DNA of 64,000 nucleotides from NCBI GenBank assembly GCA_963788505.1, contig CAWBGY010000006.1:372001-436000 (forward strand), written 5' to 3'. The notes beneath the pieces were generated by a model. That model saw nothing but the letters and a program-made list of their open reading frames with translations, was not told the DNA's origin and did no database searches. Shown here in pieces: positions 43,353 through 51,649 of the stretch. The translations under genes were made by a program, and so were the position numbers. The DNA is from JAIQFF01 sp963788505 (lineage in GTDB: Bacteria; Acidobacteriota; Terriglobia; Terriglobales; Acidobacteriaceae). Every line of letters begins with the position of its first letter. Positions within the stretch are counted from its first letter, which is position 1.

Positions 43353-43377
43353 TCCGCGTCCACATAAACACAAACTT

Positions 43378-43572
43378 CTAGTACGGAATCATGCGTTTGA
43401 TCTTGGGGGTGTCCGCGTCGCTTACCAGGACGGCCTGGCGCAACTTGCCTTTACGCTTCTTGTTCTTGGACGTCAGCATGTGGCGCAAGTGCGAATGGTG
43501 ACGCTTGACCTTGCCTGTGGCGGTTTTCTTGAACCGCTTGGAGGCCCCCTTGTGTGTCTTCAGCTTGGGCAT
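43378..43572 (-). CDS. rpmI: 50S ribosomal protein L35
   Basis: 64 residues: MPKLKTHKGASKRFKKTATG, then HHSHLRHMLTSKNKKRKGKLR and VSDADTPKIKRMIPY, a complete L35. The ATG at 43572 has GAGGA upstream. Part of the infC operon. Confidence 0.97.
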   Translation of the reverse strand: MPKLKTHKGASKRFKKTATGKVKRHHSHLRHMLTSKNKKRKGKLRQAVLVSDADTPKIKRMIPY

Positions 43573-43579
43573 AAATCCT

Positions 43580-43662
43580 CAATACGGCAATTGGCATTTA
43601 GCAATTGGCACTCGGCGGAAGTGGCATTTCCGACTTGGCTCAATGCCAAGTGCTCATTGCTG
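43580..43662. repeat. GCAATTGGCA word repeat between infC and rpmI
   Basis: GGCAATTGGCATTTAGCAAT, CAATTGGCACTCGGCGGAAG and the later CAATGCCAAGTGCTCATTGC form a run of similar words and partial palindromes. A variant of the AGCTNTTAGC type. Confidence 0.6.
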
Positions 43663-43677
43663 GTGTTTCTTAGATTC

Positions 43678-44250
43678 CTACGCCTGGTTTACCCGACCTG
43701 GGGCCGGTTGCGACTGGGCGGGTTGCTTCTGTCCGGCATCCTTCTTCGGGGCCAGGATGGCGTGCAGCGTATTGCCTTCCTGCCGCGGCCGAAACTCCAC
43801 GATGCCCTTGTCGGCGATATCCTTGATCAGCCGCTCCAGGATTTCACGTCCCAGGCTAGTGCGCGTCATCTCCCGTCCGCGGAAGAAAATCGTCGCCTTG
43901 ACCTTGTCTCCATCGTCGAGGAAGCGCAGCACATGGTTCTTCTTGGTTTCGTAGTCGTGGTCGTCCACATTGATGCGGAACTTCACTTCCTTCACCACGA
44001 TTACTTTCTGATGCTTCTTGGCTTCGCGATCCTTCTTTTCCTGCTGGTACAGAAATTTCCCATAGTCCATGATCCGGCACACGGGAGGAGTCGCGGTGGG
44101 CGAAATTTCGACCAGGTCCAGGTTCTTCTCGCGGGCCATCTTGAGCGCATCGTAGGGAGTCAAAATGCCGATCTGCTGGCCTTCGTCATCAATCACGCGG
44201 ATTTCCCGCGCCCGAATGCGTTCATTTGTGCGAATAAAGCGTTTATCGAT
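43678..44250 (-). CDS. infC: translation initiation factor IF-3, with AUC start codon
   Basis: 190 residues. Conserved wording (IDKRFIRTNERIRAREIRVI, then LVEISPTATPPVCRIMDYGKF and the C-terminal FRGREMTRTSLG block) gives the N- and C-domains. The normal N-terminal IDKRFIRTNER can only be included if translation starts at the ATC at 44250, which has GGAGGG at ideal distance; no ATG, GTG or TTG is suitable. A non-AUG start is a known feature of infC, where IF-3 represses its own translation by rejecting such codons (AUU in E. coli). It heads infC-rpmI-rplT-pheS-pheT. Confidence 0.95.
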   Translation of the reverse strand: MDKRFIRTNERIRAREIRVIDDEGQQIGILTPYDALKMAREKNLDLVEISPTATPPVCRIMDYGKFLYQQEKKDREAKKHQKVIVVKEVKFRINVDDHDYETKKNHVLRFLDDGDKVKATIFFRGREMTRTSLGREILERLIKDIADKGIVEFRPRQEGNTLHAILAPKKDAGQKQPAQSQPAPGRVNQA

Positions 44251-44289
44251 ACAACCCTCCGTCAGCTAACAGGGCGAATGAGATGAAAA

Positions 44290-44298
44290 AGTATAGCA
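44290..44298 (-). promoter_or_regulatory. extended -10 promoter of the infC operon
   Basis: TGCTATACT on the minus strand: TATACT with the TG motif one base upstream. Transcription would start near 44283, about 33 bases before the infC start codon, too short for an L20-binding leader. No good -35. Confidence 0.6.
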
Positions 44299-44480
44299 TG
44301 GCAGCCCCCTGTCGTCCCGGCAGATCGCATGCCAGCGCAACCGATCCCGGTGAAACGACCCTGGCACCGGAAGAATTCGGTCTCGCTCCCCATGTTTGCT
44401 CCCTCATAAAAGGCTAATCGCAAGCCACTATTTGGTGTAACGTCGGGACTTTAGGTGCCAACCGGCAGGGAGAATCCAAA

Positions 44481-45185
44481 ATGAAGCGCAGCCTGTTCCT
44501 GGGTGCCAGCTTGATGTTGATGACGACCTTATCGTTTGCTCAGGCCGGGGACATTGCGCGACGCCTGGGTCTGGGCAACACGCTGAGCGATACCAAGATT
44601 TCCTCCGGCCTGAAGCAGGCTTTGCAGATTGGCGCCGAACAGGCGGTAAAGGTTACGGGCCGGCCCAACGGATACTTCGGCAATCCCGATATCAAGATTC
44701 TGATGCCCAGCAATTTGCGCACGCTGGAAAAAGGGCTGCGCATGCTGGGCTACGGGCCCAAGGTGGACGATTTTGTTCTAAGCATGAACCGGGCCGCGGA
44801 GGCGGCCGCCCCGGCGGCGCGGAAAATCTTTATCGACGCCATCACCGCCATGACTTTCGACGACGCGCGCCGCATCCTTTCCGGCGGCGACACCGCTGCT
44901 ACCGACTACTTCAAAAGCAAGACCACGCCCCAGCTCACGGCCGCGTTCCGGCCGGTGGTTGAAAAAACCATGGCCAGGAACGGCGTGACCCAGCAGTACA
45001 ACGCGCTGGTTTCGCAATACAAAAGCATGCCCTTCGCCAGGAACCAGGACCTCGACATCAGCCACTATGTGGTGTCCAAAGCTCTCGACGGGCTGTTTTA
45101 TGAACTCGGCCAGGAAGAACGAAAGATTCGCCAGGACCCCGCGGCCCAGACCACCAGCTTGCTGCGGCAAGTATTCGGACGCTAA
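44481..45185 (+). CDS. secreted DUF4197 protein
   Basis: 234 residues. Signal peptide (1-22, ending LSFAQA) followed by the single DUF4197 domain: ISSGLKQALQIGAEQAVK, GYFGNPDIKILMP, FIDAITAMTFDDARRILSGGDTAATDYFKS and LVSQYKSMPF. The family is widespread in Proteobacteria and others and has no known role; periplasmic location is expected. AGGGAGA lies before the ATG. It is divergent from infC with about 230 bases between start codons. Confidence 0.87.
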   Translation: MKRSLFLGASLMLMTTLSFAQAGDIARRLGLGNTLSDTKISSGLKQALQIGAEQAVKVTGRPNGYFGNPDIKILMPSNLRTLEKGLRMLGYGPKVDDFVLSMNRAAEAAAPAARKIFIDAITAMTFDDARRILSGGDTAATDYFKSKTTPQLTAAFRPVVEKTMARNGVTQQYNALVSQYKSMPFARNQDLDISHYVVSKALDGLFYELGQEERKIRQDPAAQTTSLLRQVFGR

Positions 45186-45281
45186 GAATTTCTTAGCGTC
45201 CTTTGCGGAATCCTTGGCGATCTTTGCGGTTAAAAGCTCTTGACCGCAAAGGCCGCAAAGGATTCCGCAAAGAGCGCTAAG
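45186..45281. repeat. dispersed palindromic repeat, same family as in secD-secF
   Basis: TTTGCGGAATCCTTGGCG pairs with CCGCAAAGGATTCCGCAAAG, around a centre with GCGGTTAAAAGCTC and TTGACCGC. It begins two bases after the stop of the DUF4197 gene and shares the centre and CCTTGGCG word with 4347-4432. Confidence 0.8.
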
Positions 45282-45340
45282 TGACTTCCCCAGCCAACCG
45301 ACGGACACGGCAATTCATCCAAGCTGCGAGGTGAATTGCC

Positions 45341-45703
45341 ATGCGCTTTTCCCGAGAGCTTTCTCTTTTCGCGTTGGTTTTGCTGGTCGGCCTTGCGGCA
45401 TGCACTCGCGATCAGAGTCCGCAGGAATTGAAAGAGAAAACCGCCCGGGCCACCGCCGAACTGAAAGTCGACGCGAAAGCGGTCGCCGCCGGAGTGCGGG
45501 AAGGCTGGAGCCGCGACAAGCCGCTGGATGTCAACACCGCGACCCACGAACAGCTGACCAGCTTGCCGGGCGTGACCAGCGCCGAGGCCGACAGAGTGGT
45601 TGCGGGCCGCCCTTACGACGACCCCGGCCAACTGGTGAAGCGCGGAATTCTCTCTCGGAGCAAGTACGACAAGGTCGCGGACCAGTTGACCGCCAAAAAA
45701 TAA
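45341..45703 (+). CDS. lipoprotein with helix-hairpin-helix (ComEA-like) domain
   Basis: 120 residues. Lipobox LVGLAAC (Cys about residue 21) ends the signal peptide, so it is lipidated by Lgt. After a helical spacer, residues about 60-118 hold the helix-hairpin-helix motif PLDVNTATHEQLTSLPGVTS with the second half ADRVVAGRPYDD. The domain is that of ComEA-type DNA-binding proteins of competence, which would place the protein in the periplasm with a DNA-binding face. No other competence gene is adjacent. Confidence 0.87.
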   Translation: MRFSRELSLFALVLLVGLAACTRDQSPQELKEKTARATAELKVDAKAVAAGVREGWSRDKPLDVNTATHEQLTSLPGVTSAEADRVVAGRPYDDPGQLVKRGILSRSKYDKVADQLTAKK

Positions 45704-45729
45704 TGCAAGCGCGTCCCACGCGCGCCACC

Positions 45730-47214
45730 TCAGCTCGCAATGCCCAGCAGGGCGCCATCCACAACTGTCTCGATCGTGGTCGGAACCCAGCGGTTGGGCG
45801 AGTGATTTCCCCGCACCCGAATCGGCAGATAGTTGTCGGTGAGCCCTTCGGTGTAGTCGCCCGATTGATCTTTGCCTGCTGCGTTAAGCGTGATGGCTTC
45901 GAGCGACCTGCCCACAAAGCTTTTCATAAAATCGCGGTTCTTGGCTGACGCCAGATCGCGCAGTATGCGATTGCGCTCACGTGCTACCTGTACCGGGACC
46001 TGTTTTTCCATGGTAGCCGCCGGGGTTCCGGGGCGCGCGGAGTAAGTGAACACATGCAGGTAGGTGAAAGGCAAATCCTCCACCAGGCGGCGCGTCTCCT
46101 CGAATTCAGCCTCGGTCTCGCCCGGAAAGCCCGCCATCACATCCGCTCCGATCGCCGCCGTGGGCATGGCTGCGCGGATGGCCTCGATTTTCTCCCGATA
46201 GTGCCAGGGACGATACTTGCGATGCATTCGGCGCAGGACGGAATCGCTGCCGGACTGCAAAGGCACGTGCGCGTGTTTGGCGATACGCGGAGAGTTCGCC
46301 ATGATGCGGATCAGTTCGTCACTCCAGTCCATAGGCTCTACTGAACTGACGCGGAGTTTTTGCAGTGTCGTTTCGGAGAGAATAGCGCGCACAAGATCTT
46401 CGAAACTGGGCCGTTCGTTCGTCGTTTGCCCTTGACCGGTTTTCCCGAGGGCTGATCGCTGAGGGCCGGCGGCCAAATCCCTTCCCCATCGGCCGAGGTT
46501 GATGCCGGAAATGACCACTTCGCGATAGCCGGCAGTCACCAGCGCGTCCACCGCGCGAACGGCCTCGCCCAGTTCCAGCGAACGGCTCTGCCCTCGTACC
46601 GAGGGAATCACGCAGAATGAGCAGCGGTTGTCACAGCCGTCCTGCACCTTCAAGTTGGGCCGGGTGCGCTCGTTGGCGGCGTTCTGGCCGGCGACGTCGA
46701 AGACCGGCGCAGCTTGAAGTTCGGTATGGGCAAAGATGTCGGAAACGAAGATCGGACTTCGGGCGTCCGACGCCGGGCGCCGGGCATCAGATGTGAGCTG
46801 CGCGATAGGTACGAAACTTTCCGGATCTGTCTGGCAGTCGGGCTCGGAGGGCCGAGGGCCGAGGTCTGAGGTCTGATGTCGGTCCCAGGCGAGTTGTGCC
46901 AGCTGATGTTTATGCGAGTTGCCAATCACGCTGGTCACACCGGGCAGGGCGGCGATTTCTTCCGGAGCGCGTTGCGCGTAGCAGCCGGTCACCACAATCT
47001 GGGCTTCCGGGTTCTGGCGATGAATGCGGCGGATGGCGGCCCGGGCGTCCTGGTCAGCGGCAGCGGTCACGGTACAGGTATTGAGAACGACGAGCGCAGC
47101 TTGCGCCGGCTCGCCGGCGCGTTCCAGGCCGCGCTCCCGCAGCTGGCGCTCAATGGCCGCGCCGTCCGCCTGCGTAGCCCGGCAGCCGAAATTTGCCACG
47201 TAGAAAGTTGCCAC
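45730..47214 (-). CDS. mtaB: tRNA-t6A37 methylthiotransferase (MtaB) with two repeat-derived insertions
   Basis: 494 residues. The methylthiotransferase N-domain has Cys11, Cys47 and Cys78, the radical-SAM domain has the CxxxCxxC in DGCDNRCSFCVIPSVRG (Cys194, 198, 201), and the TRAM domain ends the protein. The length is about 40-60 more than usual MtaB. The excess is two blocks: residues about 113-155 (46750-46878) and about 249-266 (46417-46470). Both are encoded by CCTCGGCCCTC / GTCAG-type words like those at 10683-10768. Both lie in loops outside the cluster motifs. The enzyme adds methylthio to t6A at position 37 of ANN-decoding tRNA. Confidence 0.92.
   Translation of the reverse strand: MATFYVANFGCRATQADGAAIERQLRERGLERAGEPAQAALVVLNTCTVTAAADQDARAAIRRIHRQNPEAQIVVTGCYAQRAPEEIAALPGVTSVIGNSHKHQLAQLAWDRHQTSDLGPRPSEPDCQTDPESFVPIAQLTSDARRPASDARSPIFVSDIFAHTELQAAPVFDVAGQNAANERTRPNLKVQDGCDNRCSFCVIPSVRGQSRSLELGEAVRAVDALVTAGYREVVISGINLGRWGRDLAAGPQRSALGKTGQGQTTNERPSFEDLVRAILSETTLQKLRVSSVEPMDWSDELIRIMANSPRIAKHAHVPLQSGSDSVLRRMHRKYRPWHYREKIEAIRAAMPTAAIGADVMAGFPGETEAEFEETRRLVEDLPFTYLHVFTYSARPGTPAATMEKQVPVQVARERNRILRDLASAKNRDFMKSFVGRSLEAITLNAAGKDQSGDYTEGLTDNYLPIRVRGNHSPNRWVPTTIETVVDGALLGIAS
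46417..46470 (-). repeat. repeat-derived insertion 2 in mtaB
   Basis: CCGAGGGCTGATCGCTGAGG in the plus sense, encoding GPQRSALGKTGQGQT, again a CCTCGG/CTCAG word block in a loop of the radical-SAM domain. Confidence 0.6.
46750..46878 (-). repeat. repeat-derived insertion 1 in mtaB
   Basis: On the plus strand this contains GGCGTCCGACGCCGGGCGCC, GGGCATCAGATG and GGAGGGCCGAGGGCCGAGGT: short words like those tandemly repeated in the spacer at 10683-10768. The in-frame product is Ser/Pro/Arg-rich. Confidence 0.65.
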
Positions 47215-47581
47215 GTTTCGCCTTCTTCAGCGCCCGTTCATTCTTTTCCGCGGATTCACGCAGATTGTCGCGGATTTCATTTTCATTTCTAACCTACACG
47301 TGTTCGTTGCAGATAGACCAGAAGATGCCGATAAGTCTCTCGGTAGGCTCGTGATGTCTTAATCAGTGTTGCTCCGCGTAAATCCGCGAGATTGAAGTTG
47401 CCCTTTCATAGTAACGCAGCTGGCGTGGCGGTTCGACGGCTTTCGCCGCCAAGACGAGCGGCACCCCTTCCGCCGCGTGGGCCTGGCCACGGGCAGACGA
47501 GAGTCGACTTGGAATCGGGAAGCAGGAGGAAGGTGAGCTTGGCCGCCGACTCTGGAATTGCCTACAGGTTCTGGTTCAAGA
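47215..47581. repeat. intergenic region with CGCGGATT repeat arms
   Basis: No gene seen. TTCCGCGGATTCACGCAGAT and CGCGGATTTC near 47250-47285 are mirrored by CTCCGCGTAAATCCGCGAG at 47372-47391, forming a 100-base-plus spaced inverted repeat. The CGCGGATT wording is a separate dispersed repeat family. Confidence 0.6.
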
Positions 47582-47896
47582 TCAAGCCGAAGCCACTTGC
47601 CGCTTCTGCTGGAAACACTCCCGGCAGAATACCGGACGCCCCTGTGTAGGCTTGAAGGGCACGGTCGTTTCTTTGCCGCACTCCGAGCAGGTCGTGCGGG
47701 TTTCCACTTTTGCGAAGCCGTTGCCCTGCCCCGAAGGCGCGGCCCCCAATACCGACACTCGCTTGGCCTTGCAGGCCTTGCAGCGTTTGGGTTCGTTTTT
47801 GAATTGCTTGTCGTGAAAGAACAACTGCTCGCCCGCAGTGAAGATAAAATCAGCGCCGCAGTCGATGCACTTTAACACCTTGTCCTGAAATTCCAT
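47582..47896 (-). CDS. zinc-ribbon protein of the CxxC-x17-CxxC type
   Basis: 104 residues. Two zinc ribbons: residues about 9-46 with CIDCG and CKACK, and residues about 70-95 with CSECGKETTVPF and, exactly 17 residues on, CRECF. The latter matches the CxxC-x17-CxxC small domain. Such proteins are small, acid/base-mixed and common; they may bind nucleic acid or protein, but their role is unknown. It precedes rpsU on the same strand, over a 224-base gap. Confidence 0.85.
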   Translation of the reverse strand: MEFQDKVLKCIDCGADFIFTAGEQLFFHDKQFKNEPKRCKACKAKRVSVLGAAPSGQGNGFAKVETRTTCSECGKETTVPFKPTQGRPVFCRECFQQKRQVASA

Positions 47897-48087
47897 TGAG
47901 AGATGCTCCCTTCAGCCCATTCCCCGAGACCTCGCAGACGAATTGCGTGACGCGCGCGGACTCAGGGTCGTTGCCCCCTCAAACTACGCCCTGGAATGTT
48001 CCACCCTGGACTCGGCCCCCATGTCGGGTTGCGACAAGGATTACTTCACTTTGAACTCGGTTCGAACCGGACATCAGATAAGGAAAT

Positions 48088-48112
48088 GGGCCACCACCTG
48101 GCGTGGCGGCCC
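48088..48112 (-). terminator. hairpin after rpsU, probable terminator
   Basis: On the minus strand GGGCC-G-CCAC, a GCCAG loop, GTGG-T-GGCCC, then ATTTCCTTAT. The stem lies nine bases after the rpsU stop. Confidence 0.6.
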
Positions 48113-48120
48113 AAGGAACC

Positions 48121-48318
48121 CTAGTCTTGTTCTTTGCGTGCTTTTTTTCGGCTGCGCTTGCGCGCCAGTGCTTCCTTCACGCGCTTTTTTTCGCCCGGCT
48201 TCAGGTAAAAGGAGTGACGCTTGACCTCCTTGATAATGTCTTCCTGTTGCACCTTGCGCTTGAAGCGACGCAATGCATTTTCGAGGGACTCGCCCTCTTG
48301 AAGTCTAACTTCTGCCAA
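48121..48318 (-). CDS. rpsU: 30S ribosomal protein S21, TTG start
   Basis: 65 residues from a TTG at 48318 (read as MAEVRLQEGESLENALRRFK). The wording is that of S21, with the basic C-terminus RKRSRKKARKEQD. S21 helps base-pairing at initiation. Family length and GGGGGTG upstream favour the TTG; the longer open frame (to 48387) would add 23 unconserved residues read through the promoter at 48358-48387. Confidence 0.93.
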   Translation of the reverse strand: MAEVRLQEGESLENALRRFKRKVQQEDIIKEVKRHSFYLKPGEKKRVKEALARKRSRKKARKEQD

Positions 48319-48357
48319 CTGACTACACCCCCAAACCGGTCCCGTTTGGACGGGGAT

Positions 48358-48387
48358 AGTTATTGCAAGGTTCCCACGGCAAGTCAA
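48358..48387 (-). promoter_or_regulatory. sigma70 promoter of rpsU
   Basis: TTGACT (48387-48382) and ATAACT (48363-48358) on the minus strand with an 18-base spacer. This places transcription start near 48351, about 33 bases before the TTG start. Confidence 0.6.
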
Positions 48388-48451
48388 GTGGTATATGGCA
48401 TTTTCGTGCCCACAAAATGCCGTTAGCCGCCATCGACGAAACCGTTCAGTG

Positions 48452-51400
48452 CTAAAAAATTAGCTTCAGCCCAGCTTGTATCTGCCGTGGAGCGTACGCA
48501 TCAGTAGCCCGCAGAAAGGTAGAAGGCACCCGGTATTGAGCCGGGAAGATATTGATTCCAATGGTTTTAGTGGTTTGCACAAACTGGGCCGAGTTGCTCT
48601 GAAAGCCATCCGGCGTGATTTGCACTCGCTGGTTGTCCCGGTTCAGCAGATTGAAGGATTCGGCCATGATTTCCAACTTCACACGGTCGCCGGCATAAAG
48701 GCGGCGGGTGAGCCGCATGCTGACGGTCGCGTAGTCGGGTCCGAGCAGCGAGTTGCGGGAAACACCGGGGAGCCGGTCGTTGGTGTTATTGCCGTCCTGA
48801 TTCGCGTCACCGGTCACGGTGGCGCTGACGGGCCGCCCGCTGCCCACCGTGGCCACTCCAGACAACTTCCAGTTGTTGAAAAAACGACCCAGCCACTCAT
48901 GATCGCGGTGAAAAGGCTTAGGGGCCAGAATGTAGGAGAACACGAAGCGTTGCCGCTGGTCGGTGACGCTGGGGCCCTTTTCCGCGGCCGGCGCGTACGA
49001 GTCCTGCACTGTCGCCGGACGTCCCGCCACCAGCGCGTCCTGCCCGTCATCGATCGCGTGCGCGAAAGTATACGACAGCATGAAGTAGACCCCGCTGGTC
49101 ATGCGCCGGCGGATGGAAATACTGCCGCCGTGATACACGCTCGAGGCCGCGCTCTCGAAGACATTGATCGATCCCAGCTGGGGGATGGGACGCGCCAGCG
49201 GGTTGATGCAGGGCGGGAAGGGACAGGTCAGCGTCCGCGTCGGCTGCACGGTGGAGAAGGAATCAACGTCGTAGTACGTGCCTAGAAAATTTGTTCCCGA
49301 CGAATCGTACACCGGGTAGGACACGTTGACCGGCGGCGGCAGATTCACGTCCCGCGCCCGGATCAGGTCCACGCCATGCACATACATATAGGAAACGCCC
49401 ACCGACGTGCGATGCGCCACTTCGCGTTCCACGTTGAGGCTGGCCTGCTGCACTCTGGGGGTCTTGAAGTTGTGCGAAAAAGCTGAGACATCGGCCTGCT
49501 CGAGCTGCGCCAGGCCCGACGGCAGCTGGCAATTCGTGGCATTCACCGCGCAGCTCACCAGCGGATTGGGATACTGCGGAAATATCTGGTGATCGAAGAA
49601 ATTGTTGTTGTTGAGGAAAAGAAAATTTCCCGCCAGCCCATTGTCACTCTCAATCGTGGAGTTGTAGATCTGCGGAATACGAGTGTAGAAGAGGCCAAAT
49701 CCGGCGCGAATTACGAGCGGGCGCTGGTTGCCAAGGGAGTATGCCAGCCCCACGCGGGGCGCGACGTTGCCGGTGTTGTAGGGGACCCGGCCCGCGTCCG
49801 GCCACAGCGGATTGGATTGCAGGTTTTTCGTGCTAAACGTCTGCAGGTCATAGCGCGCGCCCAGGCTGAGCGCAAAGTGGTCGGAGACGCGAATCGTGTC
49901 CTGGGCAAATCCGGCATACTCATTCGTGTCCGGATGGGTAACCGCCGGACCGAAACTCTGCAGGTAGTAATGCGGGACCTGATGCGCGTAAGCCCGCAGC
50001 GGCGTCAGCTCCAGACCGCCTTCCTCGGGCTCGAAGGTGAATGGGTTCACCTTGATGGGATCGAAGATGTACTCTCCGCCGCTTAACGAGGGAAAGAAGT
50101 TGTAGATCCAGGTGAGCAGGACGTCGCCGCCAAACTTCCAGGAATTTCTTTTGCCTTCCACACTCAGAGTTTCGGCCAGATGCAGACGGTGCTCACGCGT
50201 CTGGCGGGGAAGAATGGAGGAGCGTCCGAAGCCCTCGATAATGTCGGGAATCTTGGTCAGCGGATCGGTGCTGTTGGCGGTCGAGGACTGCAAATCGCGA
50301 GAGAACTGTACCCGCAACCGGCTCACCACCCGGAAGGAAAGATTACTGGTCAGCGCCAATGCTCCGCTCTCCGTGGATACATCCTCTTCCCCGTTGTCGC
50401 TGATGCCGAAGCTGGTCAGCGGGCTGGCGGGATCGAGGAAGACGTTGTTATGCCCGTAGTAGCGCGACGTGTTCAGCCGCAGGGAAAGATTGTTGTGCTG
50501 ATTCAGCACGAAATCCAGCTTGAAGAAGCCGGCATTCCCCAACATCGAGGAGGGAAAGGTCCCAGCCTGGGTCGAGAGTTGCGCGGCCGTGGCGAACACC
50601 AGAGCCTGGTCGGTGGCCTCGTAATCACCCGGAGTCGCGGGCCCAGCTCCGGCTTGGGGAACCACCACCGAGCTTCCGTTGAGAAAGCGCACTACATTGG
50701 GCACATGGAAGACGTGCTGATCGAAGCCGGCAAAGAAGAATGCGCGGTTGCGCCGGATGGGGCCGCCCAGGGTAAAACCGAATTGCTGCTGTTGATCGTG
50801 GGGCTTGAAATCCATGAAAGGATGCTGGGCCGCCAGGGCGCTGTCCTTCAGGAAGTAGAAGTCCGTTCCGTGCAGACGATTGGAACCCGATTTGGTGACC
50901 ACATTCACCACCGCGCCTCCGGCCCGCCCCAGGTCGACACCGTAGGTGTTGGAGGAGACACGAAACTCCTGCACCACTTCGTTGGAGAACTGGTAGGGCG
51001 CGCGATACCTGCCGCGCGCCTGTCCAAAAAACGCGCTGTTGTTGTCGCCGCCGTCCACCAGATAGCTGGACTGAAAGCCGCGGATGCCGCCAAAGGCGAG
51101 GTCGCCATTCGACCCTGAGGTGAGCCCGCGGGGGTCCTGCGTGACTCCAGGAGTCAGGAGCGCCAGATCAGTAAAGCGCCGCCCGTTCAGCGGAAGGTCG
51201 TTGATCGCCCGTTCGTCAATCAACGTCGACAGGCCGCTGGGCTCGCTCTCGACCATCGGCGGCTCGCCAGAAACCGTGACCGTTTCCTTGGACCCGGCGA
51301 CGGCCAGGGTAAACGCCAGTTCGGTTGTGCCGCCTACGTCCACGTGCAGCCGAGGCGTGGTCTGCGGTGACATTTCCGGCGAATCCGCCCGCGCGGAATA

Positions 51401-51649
51401 TTCCCCCGGGGGAAGCAGTTCGAAAGCGAAACGACCGGCGACGTCGGTAGTGGTGGAATAGCGGAAGTTGGTGGCGGCATTCACCAGCACAACGCTGGCA
51501 GCGCCAATCCGCGCCCCCGCGGCGTCGCTCACAGTTCCGCGGACCGCTCCGGTGGAGGTGTCCTGGGCCAGACCGGCCGTGGCAAACCACAGAATAGAAA
51601 TAGAAATAGAAATAAAGAGACCACAGAAACAGCGGACAACGCTCACCAT
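48452..51649 (-). CDS. TonB-dependent receptor with N-terminal carboxypeptidase-regulatory-like domain
   Basis: 1065 residues. A signal peptide (1-28) is followed by a CarboxypepD-reg-like beta-sandwich (about 32-112, with GAVRGTVSDAAGARIGAASV and PPGEYSARADS), the plug domain (about 120-240, LPLNGRRFTDLALLTPGV, RGFQSSYLVDGGDNN, VVTKSGSNRLHG) and the long barrel to the C-terminal aromatic end (IQAGLKLIF). This is the large receptor family abundant in acidobacteria, often called OmpA-related or oligosaccharide transporters. The substrate is not readable. The TonB-ExbBD genes are in the same window but not linked. The ATG at 51649 lacks a strong ribosome-binding site. Confidence 0.93.
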   Translation of the reverse strand: MVSVVRCFCGLFISISISILWFATAGLAQDTSTGAVRGTVSDAAGARIGAASVVLVNAATNFRYSTTTDVAGRFAFELLPPGEYSARADSPEMSPQTTPRLHVDVGGTTELAFTLAVAGSKETVTVSGEPPMVESEPSGLSTLIDERAINDLPLNGRRFTDLALLTPGVTQDPRGLTSGSNGDLAFGGIRGFQSSYLVDGGDNNSAFFGQARGRYRAPYQFSNEVVQEFRVSSNTYGVDLGRAGGAVVNVVTKSGSNRLHGTDFYFLKDSALAAQHPFMDFKPHDQQQQFGFTLGGPIRRNRAFFFAGFDQHVFHVPNVVRFLNGSSVVVPQAGAGPATPGDYEATDQALVFATAAQLSTQAGTFPSSMLGNAGFFKLDFVLNQHNNLSLRLNTSRYYGHNNVFLDPASPLTSFGISDNGEEDVSTESGALALTSNLSFRVVSRLRVQFSRDLQSSTANSTDPLTKIPDIIEGFGRSSILPRQTREHRLHLAETLSVEGKRNSWKFGGDVLLTWIYNFFPSLSGGEYIFDPIKVNPFTFEPEEGGLELTPLRAYAHQVPHYYLQSFGPAVTHPDTNEYAGFAQDTIRVSDHFALSLGARYDLQTFSTKNLQSNPLWPDAGRVPYNTGNVAPRVGLAYSLGNQRPLVIRAGFGLFYTRIPQIYNSTIESDNGLAGNFLFLNNNNFFDHQIFPQYPNPLVSCAVNATNCQLPSGLAQLEQADVSAFSHNFKTPRVQQASLNVEREVAHRTSVGVSYMYVHGVDLIRARDVNLPPPVNVSYPVYDSSGTNFLGTYYDVDSFSTVQPTRTLTCPFPPCINPLARPIPQLGSINVFESAASSVYHGGSISIRRRMTSGVYFMLSYTFAHAIDDGQDALVAGRPATVQDSYAPAAEKGPSVTDQRQRFVFSYILAPKPFHRDHEWLGRFFNNWKLSGVATVGSGRPVSATVTGDANQDGNNTNDRLPGVSRNSLLGPDYATVSMRLTRRLYAGDRVKLEIMAESFNLLNRDNQRVQITPDGFQSNSAQFVQTTKTIGINIFPAQYRVPSTFLRATDAYAPRQIQAGLKLIF

